Notes: generated from the letters alone by a model not told the origin. DNA of 64,000 nt from Marinifilum fragile JCM 15579 (GCF_001310955.1 NZ_BAZX01000003.1:62001-126000); one strand, 5' to 3'; numbered from the stretch's first letter, positions 37,966 to 48,492 are shown. Program-made: numbers and translations.

Positions 37966-40900
37966 CTAATTTTCAATGATATTGTCAGTTGTTGAATTGT
38001 TCTGTTGCTTGTATTGCTTTGGAGTTACACCATACTCTTTTTTAAAGCACTTCGAAAAATATTTCGGATCGTTAAAGCCAATTTGAAATGCGATTTCGGA
38101 AATGGTGAAGTTGTGTTTTACAAGCAAAGGGATTGCCTTTTTCAAACGGAATGATCGCATGAAATCAACCAAAGTTTTATCGGTAAGAGCCTGGAATTTT
38201 CTGTAAATATTTGAGTAACTCATATTTAATGGTTCAGCCAAATCTTCAAGACGAAAATCAGGGTTATCGAAATTTCGTTCCATTTCCATGATTACCGATT
38301 CAATAAACTTTTCATCAGGTGATTTAACTTCAATTTCTTTACTTTCAGTTAATATTTCGGCTCTGTATTGCTCAATTAATCTTTGTTGAGCTTCCAGAAT
38401 ATTATTCACTTTAAGCAATAGCTCTTTTATATTAAAAGGCTTGTTAAGGTATTCTATTGCGCCAAATTGTAATCCTTCCAATTTTGATGCTGTCGCATTT
38501 TTAGTTGTAAGCAAAATAATTGGAATATGTCTGGTACTTCTTTTTTCTTTTAAAAGTTTGCAAAGAGTAACACCATCCATAATTGGCATCATTACATCAC
38601 TAAGGATAATATCAGTTTTAAGAGAAGTAGCTTTATCCAATGCTTCCTGACCATTTTGAGCAGTAATTACATTATAATGAGCTTTAAAACTATCCTCTAA
38701 AAACATTAGCATTTCAAAATTGTCTTCCACAATTAACAAGTTTCTTTTATTCTCATCTATCGATGGTTCAAGCTGTTCTTCTTTAGGTTCTGTAATACTT
38801 TTTGCCTCTTCAACTTTAGTTTGTACAATATCTTGAATGATAATTTCTTCCTTAGTGAAATGTTTATTTCCCATAGGCAATGCAATGGTGAATATGGTTC
38901 CTTTATTAATTTCAGATTCTACTTTTATTTCACCTTTGTGCAGTAGAATAAGCTCCTTGGTAAGTGCTAAACCAATGCCTGTTCCTCCTACGCTTTTACC
39001 ATCTTGCGATTGATAGAACAGATTAAAGATATTCTCCAAATCATGCTTTGGAATTCCAATTCCAGTATCAGTAACTTTTATGTAAACCTTATTGCTGTCG
39101 ATATCCTCTTTAATTTCTAGCGTGATTTTACCATCGCGTGGTGTAAACTTAAAGGCGTTGGCCAATAGGTTGTAAATAATATGCTCCAGTTTATGATGAT
39201 CATACCAAAGCATGATTTTTTTCGATTCGCATTCCAGAATTAAATCAATATGCTTAAAACGTGCCTGCTCCATGAACGATAGAGCAACTTTATTCAAATG
39301 GTTTACCACATTGTCTTCACTGGCACGAATTGTAAGTTTTCCCATTTCTTTGTTTCGAATGGTCATTAATTCCATGGCTATTCTCGAGAGGCGAGTCGCA
39401 TTGTTTTTAATTACCTGTAAACGTTGTGATAGCAGTAGATTTCCTTCCGCTCGTTCAATCATATTGTCAATTGGAGACAGTATTAGTGTTAATGGGGTTT
39501 GAATTTCGTGCGACATTTTAGCGAAGAAATTCATTTTCATTGCATATAGTTCCTTGTTCTTTTCATTCTGAAGCTCTTCCACCAATAGTTTTTGCTTTAG
39601 CTTAACCCACATAATGTAATACCTGATGATGAAAAAGCTGATTACAAAAAGTAGAAGGAAATAAATTGTGTAAGCCCACCATCTTTTCCAGAGAGGAGGA
39701 AGAATTTCGATATCAATTGATTTGGCAGAGATGTTCCAATCGTTAGGTTTTGTTCCTGCTTTTACTTCAAAAGTATAGTCTCCATAAGGAATATTTGTAT
39801 AGGTGGCTACTCTGTTTTCACTTGTTGTTATCCAATTGTCGTTAAATCCCTTTAGGCGATAAGCATAAGTATAGTTTGGACCAAGATGATCATCAATTAC
39901 CGAAAACTGAAACGAGAACGAAGTTTGTTTGTAATTGAATTGTAATTTTTTGGTTTGCTCTATTCCATTGACAACTTGTTCAGGAATGATTTCTTCTGCA
40001 TTTCTGTTTACAATCTCTAGATGATTGATGTATAGATTTAAATCTTTTTTCTGCGTTTGCATATCGTTCGGATTGAAGTAATTGACTCCTTCAATTCCAC
40101 CAAAGTAAATGATCCCTTCGGGATCTTTAAAAGCACTTCCAGTAAGGAATTTGCCTTTAATAATGCCATTTTTCCAGGTATAAAAATATTCTTCGTTCGA
40201 TTGTAAATCAAGGTGAGAAATCCCATTATTTTTTGAAAGCCAAATGTTATGCTTGTCGCTCGAAATAATTGCAAGGCAACCATGTATTTGGTCATTGGAA
40301 AAACCTTTAATAGGTACTACTTCTTTTTTGTGAATATCGAACGTTACCAATTTTGAGTAGCCATTAATCAAGTACAAGAATCCACATTGATCGGATACAC
40401 CATGCAAAACACTACTTTCCGTTATATTGTTTGAGGGTGATAATTTGTAAGTGATGAATCTGGAGTTTTGTAGGTTAGTGGACTCGTCCATCAAACAAAT
40501 ACCTCCATTAAACATTCCAATCCAGAATTGTCCAATTTCATCCTCAATAAAGAATTCTGCAATACTTCCTTGTAAGTCCTGATTGTTATACTGGAAATAA
40601 GCGATTTGTTGCTGTTTGTCGTTAAAAACAAAAATTCCAATGTTACTGCCTGTCCAAATCCTATTTTTTTTATCGATGTATATGGAACGAATATCAGTTC
40701 CAACTTGTCCATATTGGTTAGCAGTTTTTATTCGGGTAAATTTGTTGGTGTTTTTATTGAAAAAAGCCAAACCATTTAAATAGGTTCCTATCCATAAATT
40801 TCCATTCTTATCCTCAGCGATGGCTTGGATATAGTTTCCTGGAATTCCTCTGGAAGAACTCGTGTTTGCAATGTACTGGTGAGTAGCATTTCCGTTGGCA

Positions 40901-42045
40901 TTGATTCGGCTTAATCCTTCTCCATCCGTGCCCAACCATAAGTTTCCATTTTTAGCTTTAAGTACCGACAAAATTCGGGTTGGCGATCCATCTATGCTGC
41001 CACAATGATAGCCAACAGTGTTTGACTCGTTAGGAATGATATTAATATTACCGTAATTGGTAAACACCCAAATGTCTTTGTTGTTGGTTTCACCAATTCC
41101 TATTACTGTTTTGCTTTGCAGAGAGAAAGGGTTGGTTTTTTGTTGAGTATAGCGTTTTACTTGTTTGGTTTTAGGATCAATTTTATAAAGTCCGCCACCA
41201 TCGGTTCCCATCCAAATTAAACCATTGCTATCCTTAAAAACTCGAATAATCATATTGGAGGGGACAAAGTTAAGTTTTAAGCCCTTTTCTTTGTAGTCCT
41301 CATATTTATTGGTCTTTGTATCATAGTGAAATAAACCATGTAATTCCGTACCAATCCACAGATTATTGTAGTTATCGGTACTTAGTACGATTGTGTTAAA
41401 GGGATTATTAAAAGGGCCTTTGATTTCTTGCAAATCTTTAGTTCTAATGTTGCCCTTAAATATTCGTCCTTTGCTTGTCCCAAACCAAATGGTATTTCTG
41501 TTATCCTGAGAAATGGACGTAATATTTTCGTTCGATTGAGTATCGAATTTGATTATTTTTTTTGTTCTGGTTGATTGACCAATAACCAATCCATTGTTTG
41601 ATCCCATCCAAATTATTGTATCGCTAATATTTGTTGACTCAAACTGAAAATCTTCGTTAGGGTTACTTATTACAGAGGCATACTCTTGAAATTTACCAGA
41701 TGGCAATAATTTTGAGATATCGCCTTTGCGAGATATGGCCCAAATGGTTTGATCTTTTTGCTTTAATAATTTAAGCAGGGAGCTTGAATAAGCCTTTTGA
41801 CTAAATATTTTGGATTGAGGAATAAGTTTGAAATCATATCCATCATATTTTAAAAGCCCAACATATGATTCGATAAACAGATATCCTTTGGAATCTTCAA
41901 CTACATTAGTTGCATTGGTTTGTTGTCCATTGTTCTTCGCTTGCAGATGAATAAAGTTGGTAGTTTCGTCGGCAAATAAAGTAGTTGATGTTAGTAGCAA
42001 CACCAATACTAAAATGATAGAATTGTATTTATTGATTCGGCACAT
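37966..42045 (-). CDS. Hybrid two-component regulator (HTCS)
   Basis: About 1360 residues in one chain. It has a Sec signal from MCRINKYNSIILVLVLLL (the frame starts at 42078), a two-bladed-propeller sensor region of Reg_prop repeats (IWMGS..., LWIGTE..., about 40-690), a Y_Y_Y domain, one membrane helix near 800, and a histidine kinase with SHEIQTPLTLIL (phosphorylated His) and NLLANAFKFTP. A receiver follows with the phosphorylated Asp in ILSDVMMPIMDG, then an AraC-type output domain (AFQIGFNDPKYFSKCFKKEYGVTPKQY). HTCS proteins sense glycan fragments and switch on nearby utilisation genes. It is divergent from the SusCD locus and three bases upstream of the cytochrome gene, so it may control both. 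Confidence 0.93.
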   Translation of the reverse strand: MCRINKYNSIILVLVLLLTSTTLFADETTNFIHLQAKNNGQQTNATNVVEDSKGYLFIESYVGLLKYDGYDFKLIPQSKIFSQKAYSSSLLKLLKQKDQTIWAISRKGDISKLLPSGKFQEYASVISNPNEDFQFESTNISDTIIWMGSNNGLVIGQSTRTKKIIKFDTQSNENITSISQDNRNTIWFGTSKGRIFKGNIRTKDLQEIKGPFNNPFNTIVLSTDNYNNLWIGTELHGLFHYDTKTNKYEDYKEKGLKLNFVPSNMIIRVFKDSNGLIWMGTDGGGLYKIDPKTKQVKRYTQQKTNPFSLQSKTVIGIGETNNKDIWVFTNYGNINIIPNESNTVGYHCGSIDGSPTRILSVLKAKNGNLWLGTDGEGLSRINANGNATHQYIANTSSSRGIPGNYIQAIAEDKNGNLWIGTYLNGLAFFNKNTNKFTRIKTANQYGQVGTDIRSIYIDKKNRIWTGSNIGIFVFNDKQQQIAYFQYNNQDLQGSIAEFFIEDEIGQFWIGMFNGGICLMDESTNLQNSRFITYKLSPSNNITESSVLHGVSDQCGFLYLINGYSKLVTFDIHKKEVVPIKGFSNDQIHGCLAIISSDKHNIWLSKNNGISHLDLQSNEEYFYTWKNGIIKGKFLTGSAFKDPEGIIYFGGIEGVNYFNPNDMQTQKKDLNLYINHLEIVNRNAEEIIPEQVVNGIEQTKKLQFNYKQTSFSFQFSVIDDHLGPNYTYAYRLKGFNDNWITTSENRVATYTNIPYGDYTFEVKAGTKPNDWNISAKSIDIEILPPLWKRWWAYTIYFLLLFVISFFIIRYYIMWVKLKQKLLVEELQNEKNKELYAMKMNFFAKMSHEIQTPLTLILSPIDNMIERAEGNLLLSQRLQVIKNNATRLSRIAMELMTIRNKEMGKLTIRASEDNVVNHLNKVALSFMEQARFKHIDLILECESKKIMLWYDHHKLEHIIYNLLANAFKFTPRDGKITLEIKEDIDSNKVYIKVTDTGIGIPKHDLENIFNLFYQSQDGKSVGGTGIGLALTKELILLHKGEIKVESEINKGTIFTIALPMGNKHFTKEEIIIQDIVQTKVEEAKSITEPKEEQLEPSIDENKRNLLIVEDNFEMLMFLEDSFKAHYNVITAQNGQEALDKATSLKTDIILSDVMMPIMDGVTLCKLLKEKRSTRHIPIILLTTKNATASKLEGLQFGAIEYLNKPFNIKELLLKVNNILEAQQRLIEQYRAEILTESKEIEVKSPDEKFIESVIMEMERNFDNPDFRLEDLAEPLNMSYSNIYRKFQALTDKTLVDFMRSFRLKKAIPLLVKHNFTISEIAFQIGFNDPKYFSKCFKKEYGVTPKQYKQQNNSTTDNIIEN

Positions 42046-42758
42046 AGTCAATCTTTCTCGTTCTTCAGGAATTATCAAAAATACGTATCCAAATAAAGCC
42101 TGTCAAACTATCTTGCACACTTTTTTTACAGACTTTTAAAAAGTATTACAATGTACGCTTAAAATGGAATTTATAATAGCACAGTTGCTTAAATAATAAG
42201 TGAATGCTGAAAAAACACTCGTATTTGCTTAAAACGTCCACCAGTCCATGATCAGGTGGAAATATTGATTTTTTACTTCATGATATACTAAGTTCCTAAC
42301 CCTTCTATAATACCTTAAAAATAGGGTGTTTGCACTTTTAAAAACAGTTTAAAATTTATAATGAAAAAAAATGCAAACGATGGATATTATAAAATCTCCA
42401 CTCAATCGCAGAATATTTACCCCATAAACAAACAAGCATTTTTCAAATTTGGATTGATTAATGTCTAAAGCATGATTTGGCGCTAAACACATAGACCAAA
42501 GAAAGACCCGATTAATAACTAATCTAGTCAAGGAAAAAATACGAATGAAAAACATGAAGAAAATGTGCAAAAATCTTAGTCGCGTATTAAGTACTGCTCT
42601 GGTTCTTGTTTCTCAATTATTAGTTATTACAGTAACCGAATAAAAATGAAAAATTAAGGCTTGAATCTTTTAAGTATGCAAATGTTAATGTTTAAATATG
42701 TTACCATAGATATCAAATAGGGGAAAGTCATTTTAATAACCATAAAACCTAATTTTTT
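42046..42758. other. Divergent control region between HTCS and the SusCD locus
   Basis: About 710 bases, AT-rich. It must contain promoters for both directions and probably the HTCS binding site. A weak hairpin (ccacc...ggtgg, about 42238-42262) is visible. At 42545-42643 lies a short frame (see separate entry). I could not place a full promoter. Confidence 0.45.
42545..42643 (+). CDS. Short signal-peptide-like ORF, possible remnant
   Basis: A 32-residue frame (MKNMKKMCKNLSRVL, then a hydrophobic run VLVSQLLVI) with a basic start and hydrophobic core, like the signal peptide of SusC-type receptors, but nothing follows before the stop. It may be a decayed start of a lost receptor gene or chance. 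There is no ribosome-binding evidence. Confidence 0.25.
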   Translation: MKNMKKMCKNLSRVLSTALVLVSQLLVITVTE

Positions 42759-43676
42759 ATGAAAACAACAAAGATTGAAAGTAGTAATTATCGGAAATTT
42801 TTAAAAGTGAATCTTAGCCAGATTTCATTTTTATTATTTGCGATGGTTGCAATTGCTTTTACTACTGGCTGTGAGAAAGATGAGACGGTAAGCTTACCTG
42901 AGACAAGCACAGGAGAAGTTTCCAACATAACAGGAGAGGATGCTGTTGTGAGCGGGATTGTTACATCAAACGGAGGATCAAAAATTCTTGCTATGGGAAT
43001 TTGTTGGGCTGCTGGTGATGCTGAGCCAACTATAGAAGACAATTTTACAGCAGCTGGTGAATTTACACGAGATGGTATTTTAGAGGCGGATTGGGATTAT
43101 TCAGTTACTCTAGAGGGATTATCTATTAAAACGGCTTATAAAGCCAGAGCTTATGCATCGAATGCGGCAGGTACGGCTTATGGAGAAACTATTTCTTTTA
43201 CTTCTAAAGCAGGGAAGACTTACCATGCCTTAACTACGGATATGATTGAGACGCATGTGCAGGAACCTTCTGAAGGGCCAAAAGAAGGGCTGATTGATAG
43301 TGATCCTGGTACATACTGGCACTCAGCATGGTCGGTTGCTGGTGCAACATTACCAGCTCATATTCAAATTAATTTTGCTGAAGAAAAGAGTATTGGTGGT
43401 TTTACCTTTATGACTCGCTTTACTAGTAAAAATGGAAATGATTCAGGTCAGTTTGATGTACAAACGAGTAATGATGGGGTGAATTTTACAACTGTATGGG
43501 AATCTGATGAAATTATTGATGCACTTGTACGACCAGATGTAAATGTCATTACGCTTGACAAGAACTACACATCAAAATATTTCCGAATCAGAATTTTGAA
43601 TACAAGAAGCCGTACAGGTACATGTACGCATATGTCGGAATTGGAAGTATTTGAAGATGGTATGCTTAAGTATTAA
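42759..43676 (+). CDS. Discoidin-domain (F5/8 type C) lipoprotein
   Basis: 305 residues. The N-terminus has a basic stretch and a hydrophobic run ending FTTGC (lipobox). Residues about 45-150 look like a fibronectin-type fold (VVSGIVTSNGGSKILAMGICW, TAYKARAYASNAAGTAYGETISF), a pattern common in Bacteroidota surface proteins. Residues about 165-300 are a discoidin/CBM32-like domain (DSDPGTYWHSAWS, HIQINFAEEKSIGGFTFM, YFRIRILNTRS, HMSELEVF). It probably binds glycan at the surface. First gene of the PUL. Confidence 0.83.
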   Translation: MKTTKIESSNYRKFLKVNLSQISFLLFAMVAIAFTTGCEKDETVSLPETSTGEVSNITGEDAVVSGIVTSNGGSKILAMGICWAAGDAEPTIEDNFTAAGEFTRDGILEADWDYSVTLEGLSIKTAYKARAYASNAAGTAYGETISFTSKAGKTYHALTTDMIETHVQEPSEGPKEGLIDSDPGTYWHSAWSVAGATLPAHIQINFAEEKSIGGFTFMTRFTSKNGNDSGQFDVQTSNDGVNFTTVWESDEIIDALVRPDVNVITLDKNYTSKYFRIRILNTRSRTGTCTHMSELEVFEDGMLKY

Positions 43677-43842
43677 TGAAGGAGTTGTGTAACAATTAAG
43701 AACATCATATATACTAGTTTATTTATCTAGTTAAGATTTATAGTAATGATTATGAAATATTTGCGAAAAATGGATTGATTTTCGAAACAATTTAAAAAAT
43801 AAAATAGGGAGAAGTATTCCTAGCATACAAAAAGCAATAGGT

Positions 43843-46776
43843 TTGTTTGCTTTCATGTTGTTTTTTACAGCTATTGCTAGTGCTCAATCTTTGGAAGTAA
43901 GAGGGAAAGTATTAGATGGAGAGACTAAGGAATCGTTACCGGGAGTTAGTATCATTGTTAAAGGGACAAGCCAAGGAGCTTCAACTAACCTTGATGGTGA
44001 TTATACATTGAAAGTTGATCAAGTCAATGCTGTTTTAGTTTTTTCATTTATTGGTTATGAATCTGTAGAGGTTCCAGTTAATGGCAGGTCTACAATTAAT
44101 GTTAGTTTGAATACTTCTACAAGTGATTTGGATGAGGTAATGGTTGTGGCATACGGTACAACAAAAAAATCAAACTTAACAGGTTCAGCAGTAGCATTGG
44201 ATAGTGATGATCTAAAAGATGTTTTTGTATCGAATGTAGCTTCTATGCTTCAAGGAAAAGTTGCTGGGGTAAACGCATCGTCACGAAGTGGAAGACCTGG
44301 TGCGAGTACAGAGATTACAATTCGTGGGAAAGGCTCTTTGTCAGGTACAACAGCTCCTCTTTGGGTAGTTGATGGTATTATCATGGGTAATTCAGACCCT
44401 GGATTTAGTCCTGCAGATATAGAGAGTATGACTATCTTGAAAGATGCTTCAGCAACAGCCTTGTATGGGTCTTTGGCTGCAAATGGTGTGATTTTATTGC
44501 AAACCAAGAGAGCGAAAAAAGGTGAGTCCAAGATAAATGTCAATGCCACTTATGGATTCACGACATTTAATACCGGAAATTTTTCTGTAATGAATTCTCA
44601 GGAATTATATGATTATCAAAAAACATGGAATCCTAATGTAACTGAGGATGTTTTAAATACTGATACGGATTGGATGGATATTGCTACCCAAACAGGAAAG
44701 GCACAAGAATACAATGTGAATTATTCTGGTGGAAATGAAAAGATTACGTCTTATTTGTCTGGTACTTATTATAATGAGTCAGGTGCATTAAAAGGGTACG
44801 AATATGAACGTTATTCTGCTATTGCAAACCTTGATATTAATGCAACAGATCGTCTTAAGATAAAATTAAATTTATCAGGTGATTATAGTACAACAGAAGA
44901 TCAGCAGCATTCTACTTATGCTATGTTTACGTACATGCCATGGGATGAAGCCTATTTGCCTGATGGCACTGTTTTAGATCCAAGAGTGGATAGTGGAAAA
45001 GAATATCTAAGTGCAAATGATAAAGTTTGGTATGGTAGAGATGAAAATAACTACCTATATGATTTGCAATACAATTATGGAAATTCGCGTAGCAACAATC
45101 TTCGTGCAAATATTGGCTTTGATTATAAAATTAATGATTGGTTGACTTTTTCTTCCATGAATAACATTGCCATTAATAATGGCCACTCAGAATGGTATAC
45201 AGATCCTCGTTCTATAGGTGGACAGGCGGATAAAGGAACTTTATATGAAAGTTATAGTTTTAGCCGTACTCGTTTTACCAACCAAATGCTTCGTTTTACT
45301 AAGACTATTGGTCTGCATGCACTGAATGCGTTTGTAGCTTGGGAATATACGGATTATCATTCAGACAACGCCAACGCTAAAGGTAAGGGTATTGCTGCAG
45401 GTCTTACTGCACTTAATACTACAGCTGAAGCGGCTAGTGTAGGTGGAGCAAAATGGGAAAGTGCAAAACAGAGTATGCTTGTGAATCTACAATATGCCTA
45501 TGATGATCGTTACTTGGCTACCGCTTCATTTAGCAGACAAGGTTCAAGTAGTTTCGGTCCAAACAAACAATATGGTAATTTCTGGTCAGCTAGTTTGGGT
45601 TGGAATGCACATAGCGAAGAATTCCTGAAAGGGGTAGAATGGTTAAACACATTAAAGTGGTCAGCTAGTATGGGGCAGGTAGGTAATGCACCAGGAGGAT
45701 TTCAATATCTTGGTTACTACGCTTTTGTAGATCAGTATAATGGAAGTAGTGCTGCTACACCTTATCAAAAAGGGAATCCTGATATTAGTTGGGAAAAGGT
45801 AACCAGCTACAATACAGCGATTAACACAAGATTATTCGATCGTGTTAGCATCAACTTAGATCTATACTATAAAAATAGTGACAACTTGTTAACTTATGTA
45901 CCACTTCCTGCTTTAACTGGATATAACGGCATTTGGATGAATGTTGGACGAGTTACCAATAAAGGATATGAGCTGTCAGTTTCTCCTGAAATTATAAAAA
46001 CTTCCAGATTTAAGTGGGATATGACTTTTAACCTTGCCTACAATAAAAATAGAGTTGAGGAGATATACGAAGATAAAGCTTATACTAGTGGTAATACCAG
46101 AATCGAAAAAGGTCATGATATGGATGCACAATATCAACGTATATGGTATGGAGCAAATCCAGCAAATGGTGAACCTCTTTGGGAAAAAGTTACTGAAAAT
46201 GAAGATGGCACAAAAACTGTTAGTTTAACTTCAGATTATAGTGAAGCAACCTTGCAGTTTACCGGAACTAAAGGTACTCCAACTTATACAGGAGGGATTC
46301 TTAATAAATTTACTTTCGATGATTTCACTTTATCGGCAAACATTAGTTTTGTTGAGGGGATTCATAGATACAACAGTAACAGAGAATTGTTTGACAGTGA
46401 TGGTTCTTACGCCTCTTTTAATAGCATGAATTTGCATGATGGCTGGAATCGTTGGGAAAAACCAGGAGATGTTGCGACTCATCCAAAATCATTTAATGGT
46501 GGGGTTAATGCCAATAAAAATTCATCACGTTATTTAGAAGATGCAAGTTATATCCGTTTACGTAATGTAACCTTGGCATATAACCTTCCTAAAAATGTAT
46601 TAGACGTACTTAAGATTTCTAATGCTTCAGTTTACGTAAGTGGTGATAACTTGATTACACTAACAGATTGGTCAGGTATGGATCCTGAAATTGGAGCTAC
46701 AGGTTATGATAATACCCATGGTGCTTTATATCCTATGTCAAAGAAAATTATGATAGGTGTAAAAGTGGGCTTTTAG
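43843..46776 (+). CDS. SusC/RagA-family TonB-dependent outer membrane receptor
   Basis: About 977 residues from the TTG at 43843, but the signal peptide must start further upstream. It has a carboxypeptidase-like domain (SLEVRGKVLDGETKESLPGVSI), a plug with MVVAYGTTKKSNLTGSAV, LWVVDGIIMG and DASATALYGSLAANGVIL, and a 22-strand barrel ending in MIGVKVGF. It pairs with the SusD gene 16 bases downstream to import glycan fragments. No ATG is in frame upstream: the frame is open to 43756 and reads ICEKWIDFRNNLKNKIGRSIPSIQKAIGL. An ATG at 43752 in another frame would join if two A were missing. Confidence 0.92.
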   Translation: MFAFMLFFTAIASAQSLEVRGKVLDGETKESLPGVSIIVKGTSQGASTNLDGDYTLKVDQVNAVLVFSFIGYESVEVPVNGRSTINVSLNTSTSDLDEVMVVAYGTTKKSNLTGSAVALDSDDLKDVFVSNVASMLQGKVAGVNASSRSGRPGASTEITIRGKGSLSGTTAPLWVVDGIIMGNSDPGFSPADIESMTILKDASATALYGSLAANGVILLQTKRAKKGESKINVNATYGFTTFNTGNFSVMNSQELYDYQKTWNPNVTEDVLNTDTDWMDIATQTGKAQEYNVNYSGGNEKITSYLSGTYYNESGALKGYEYERYSAIANLDINATDRLKIKLNLSGDYSTTEDQQHSTYAMFTYMPWDEAYLPDGTVLDPRVDSGKEYLSANDKVWYGRDENNYLYDLQYNYGNSRSNNLRANIGFDYKINDWLTFSSMNNIAINNGHSEWYTDPRSIGGQADKGTLYESYSFSRTRFTNQMLRFTKTIGLHALNAFVAWEYTDYHSDNANAKGKGIAAGLTALNTTAEAASVGGAKWESAKQSMLVNLQYAYDDRYLATASFSRQGSSSFGPNKQYGNFWSASLGWNAHSEEFLKGVEWLNTLKWSASMGQVGNAPGGFQYLGYYAFVDQYNGSSAATPYQKGNPDISWEKVTSYNTAINTRLFDRVSINLDLYYKNSDNLLTYVPLPALTGYNGIWMNVGRVTNKGYELSVSPEIIKTSRFKWDMTFNLAYNKNRVEEIYEDKAYTSGNTRIEKGHDMDAQYQRIWYGANPANGEPLWEKVTENEDGTKTVSLTSDYSEATLQFTGTKGTPTYTGGILNKFTFDDFTLSANISFVEGIHRYNSNRELFDSDGSYASFNSMNLHDGWNRWEKPGDVATHPKSFNGGVNANKNSSRYLEDASYIRLRNVTLAYNLPKNVLDVLKISNASVYVSGDNLITLTDWSGMDPEIGATGYDNTHGALYPMSKKIMIGVKVGF

Positions 46777-46804
46777 TAAGTGAAAATTATTAATGTATAA
46801 AAAG

Positions 46805-48472
46805 ATGAAAATGAAAAATATATATTCTTTTATTGCGATTCTATTAGCGCTTTCTATAAGCTCTTGTGATATCGAAAGAGAACCATTTCAGGACTTGTCA
46901 GATGATAAGGTATTTGCGGATGAATTAGGTATTGAAGCTGCAGCTTTAGGTACATACGCACTATTGAAAAAGAATGAATTTATGCGTCCTTACCATTTCC
47001 ATGGCGAATTTGGAGGTGACAATATTGCATTGAGTGGGTCAACAACGGATCATTTATTTTACATGTACAATTATCAACATACGCCAACTAATGGCCATCT
47101 GAATAGTTTATGGTCTGGTTGCTATAAAGGGATTGTAAATGCGAATAAAGTAATCGATAAAGCAGAAACTGGTACGCCTCGTTTGAATCACGTTATTGGT
47201 GAAATGCATTATTTACGTGCTTTCTTTTATTTTAATTTAGTAAATATCTGGGGTCGTCCTTATGCTCAAAATCCAAGCCAAAATTTGGGGGTTCCAATTA
47301 TTTTAGATGCTGAGCCTGATGCAGATAATTTACCTCCTCGTGCGACAGTTAAGGAGGTTTATGATCAGATTTTGGCTGATTTGTTAAAAGCAGCTGAACT
47401 GATGAGTGAATTTAAGAGAGTTGATTCTGAATATAATATTTATGCATCAGAACAAGCTGCCAATGCTTTATTGTCTAGAGTATATTTATATATGGAGGAT
47501 AATGTAAAAGCAGAAGAATATGCAACTAAAGTAATTGATTCAAAGAATTTTTCATTGTTAACGGGTTCAGATTATGAAACTTTCCCAACTATGGTACCAG
47601 AAAAGAATTCTGAGATCATATTTGCGTGTAGAGCATTGAAAGATGAAGATGATTATGGTTGGTATGCTTTTGGTGGTATGTATGCTACAATTGATGGTGT
47701 AGGTTGGGGTGAAATGTATGCTTCTGAGTCATATAGAGATTTACTTGATCAAAATCCTTCAGATAGAAGACATAAATTCATTGACCCTCAATATGAAGAT
47801 GGTGACGAGTATGAGATTACTTACTCTTACGATAAAGCATCTCCGGTAGGTTCTAAAATGTTTCAAATGTATGCTGTTACAAATAATGGTGGCACTTGGG
47901 AATATGATTACAATGGAACAAAGACTGTTTCAAGTGAAATAGTAAATGGGAACACTAAGTATTTCATAACAGAAGGTGAGAATATCAGTGGAAAAACTTA
48001 TGTGAGATTAACTAGAAAAATGCCTGTAAGACAAGGATATCCTAAATATTTTGTAATAAAATGTTCAAACCAGGAAGGTCAACCACAATTGTTCTCGCCA
48101 GTTATTTCACGTTTGGCAGAGATGTATTTGAATCGTGCTGAAGCACGTGCTAAAACTGGAAATACATCGGGTGCGTTAGAAGATATTAATGTTATCAGAG
48201 ATCGTGCAAATATTGATACCTACGATGCAGTTCCTGCTGGTAAAACTTTGTTGGAGATTGTGCTTGACGAACGTCGATTGGAACTTGCTTATGAAGCTCA
48301 TCGTCGTTATGATATTTTCAGAAATGGTTTAACATTAGATCGCAGGTACCCAGGAACACACGATAGAGGAGCAAATCCTTTACTAACAGTTCCTGCAACA
48401 AGCCCTCGTGTAGTTGATTTTATTCCGGAAGCTCAGATTTTGGCACAACCAAATTTGGTGCAAAATCCTTAA
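46805..48472 (+). CDS. SusD/RagB-family glycan-binding lipoprotein
   Basis: About 555 residues. A lipoprotein signal with SISSC precedes TPR-like helices of the SusD fold (LRAFFYFNLVNIWGRPY, TVKEVYDQILADLLKAAELM) and the C-terminal RPxxF region (LAEMYLNRAEARAKTG, LDERRLELAYEAHRRYDIFRNG). Several Met codons lie at the start (46793, 46805, 46811); 46805 is preferred for signal length. Acts as the lid of the SusC receptor. Confidence 0.93.
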   Translation: MKMKNIYSFIAILLALSISSCDIEREPFQDLSDDKVFADELGIEAAALGTYALLKKNEFMRPYHFHGEFGGDNIALSGSTTDHLFYMYNYQHTPTNGHLNSLWSGCYKGIVNANKVIDKAETGTPRLNHVIGEMHYLRAFFYFNLVNIWGRPYAQNPSQNLGVPIILDAEPDADNLPPRATVKEVYDQILADLLKAAELMSEFKRVDSEYNIYASEQAANALLSRVYLYMEDNVKAEEYATKVIDSKNFSLLTGSDYETFPTMVPEKNSEIIFACRALKDEDDYGWYAFGGMYATIDGVGWGEMYASESYRDLLDQNPSDRRHKFIDPQYEDGDEYEITYSYDKASPVGSKMFQMYAVTNNGGTWEYDYNGTKTVSSEIVNGNTKYFITEGENISGKTYVRLTRKMPVRQGYPKYFVIKCSNQEGQPQLFSPVISRLAEMYLNRAEARAKTGNTSGALEDINVIRDRANIDTYDAVPAGKTLLEIVLDERRLELAYEAHRRYDIFRNGLTLDRRYPGTHDRGANPLLTVPATSPRVVDFIPEAQILAQPNLVQNP

Positions 48473-48492
48473 TCCAGTGGAATAGTAAGAAT

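Noticed and set aside
42349-42570. 73-codon minus-strand gene
   Set aside because: No recognisable features and lies across the HTCS-PUL control region; chance frame.
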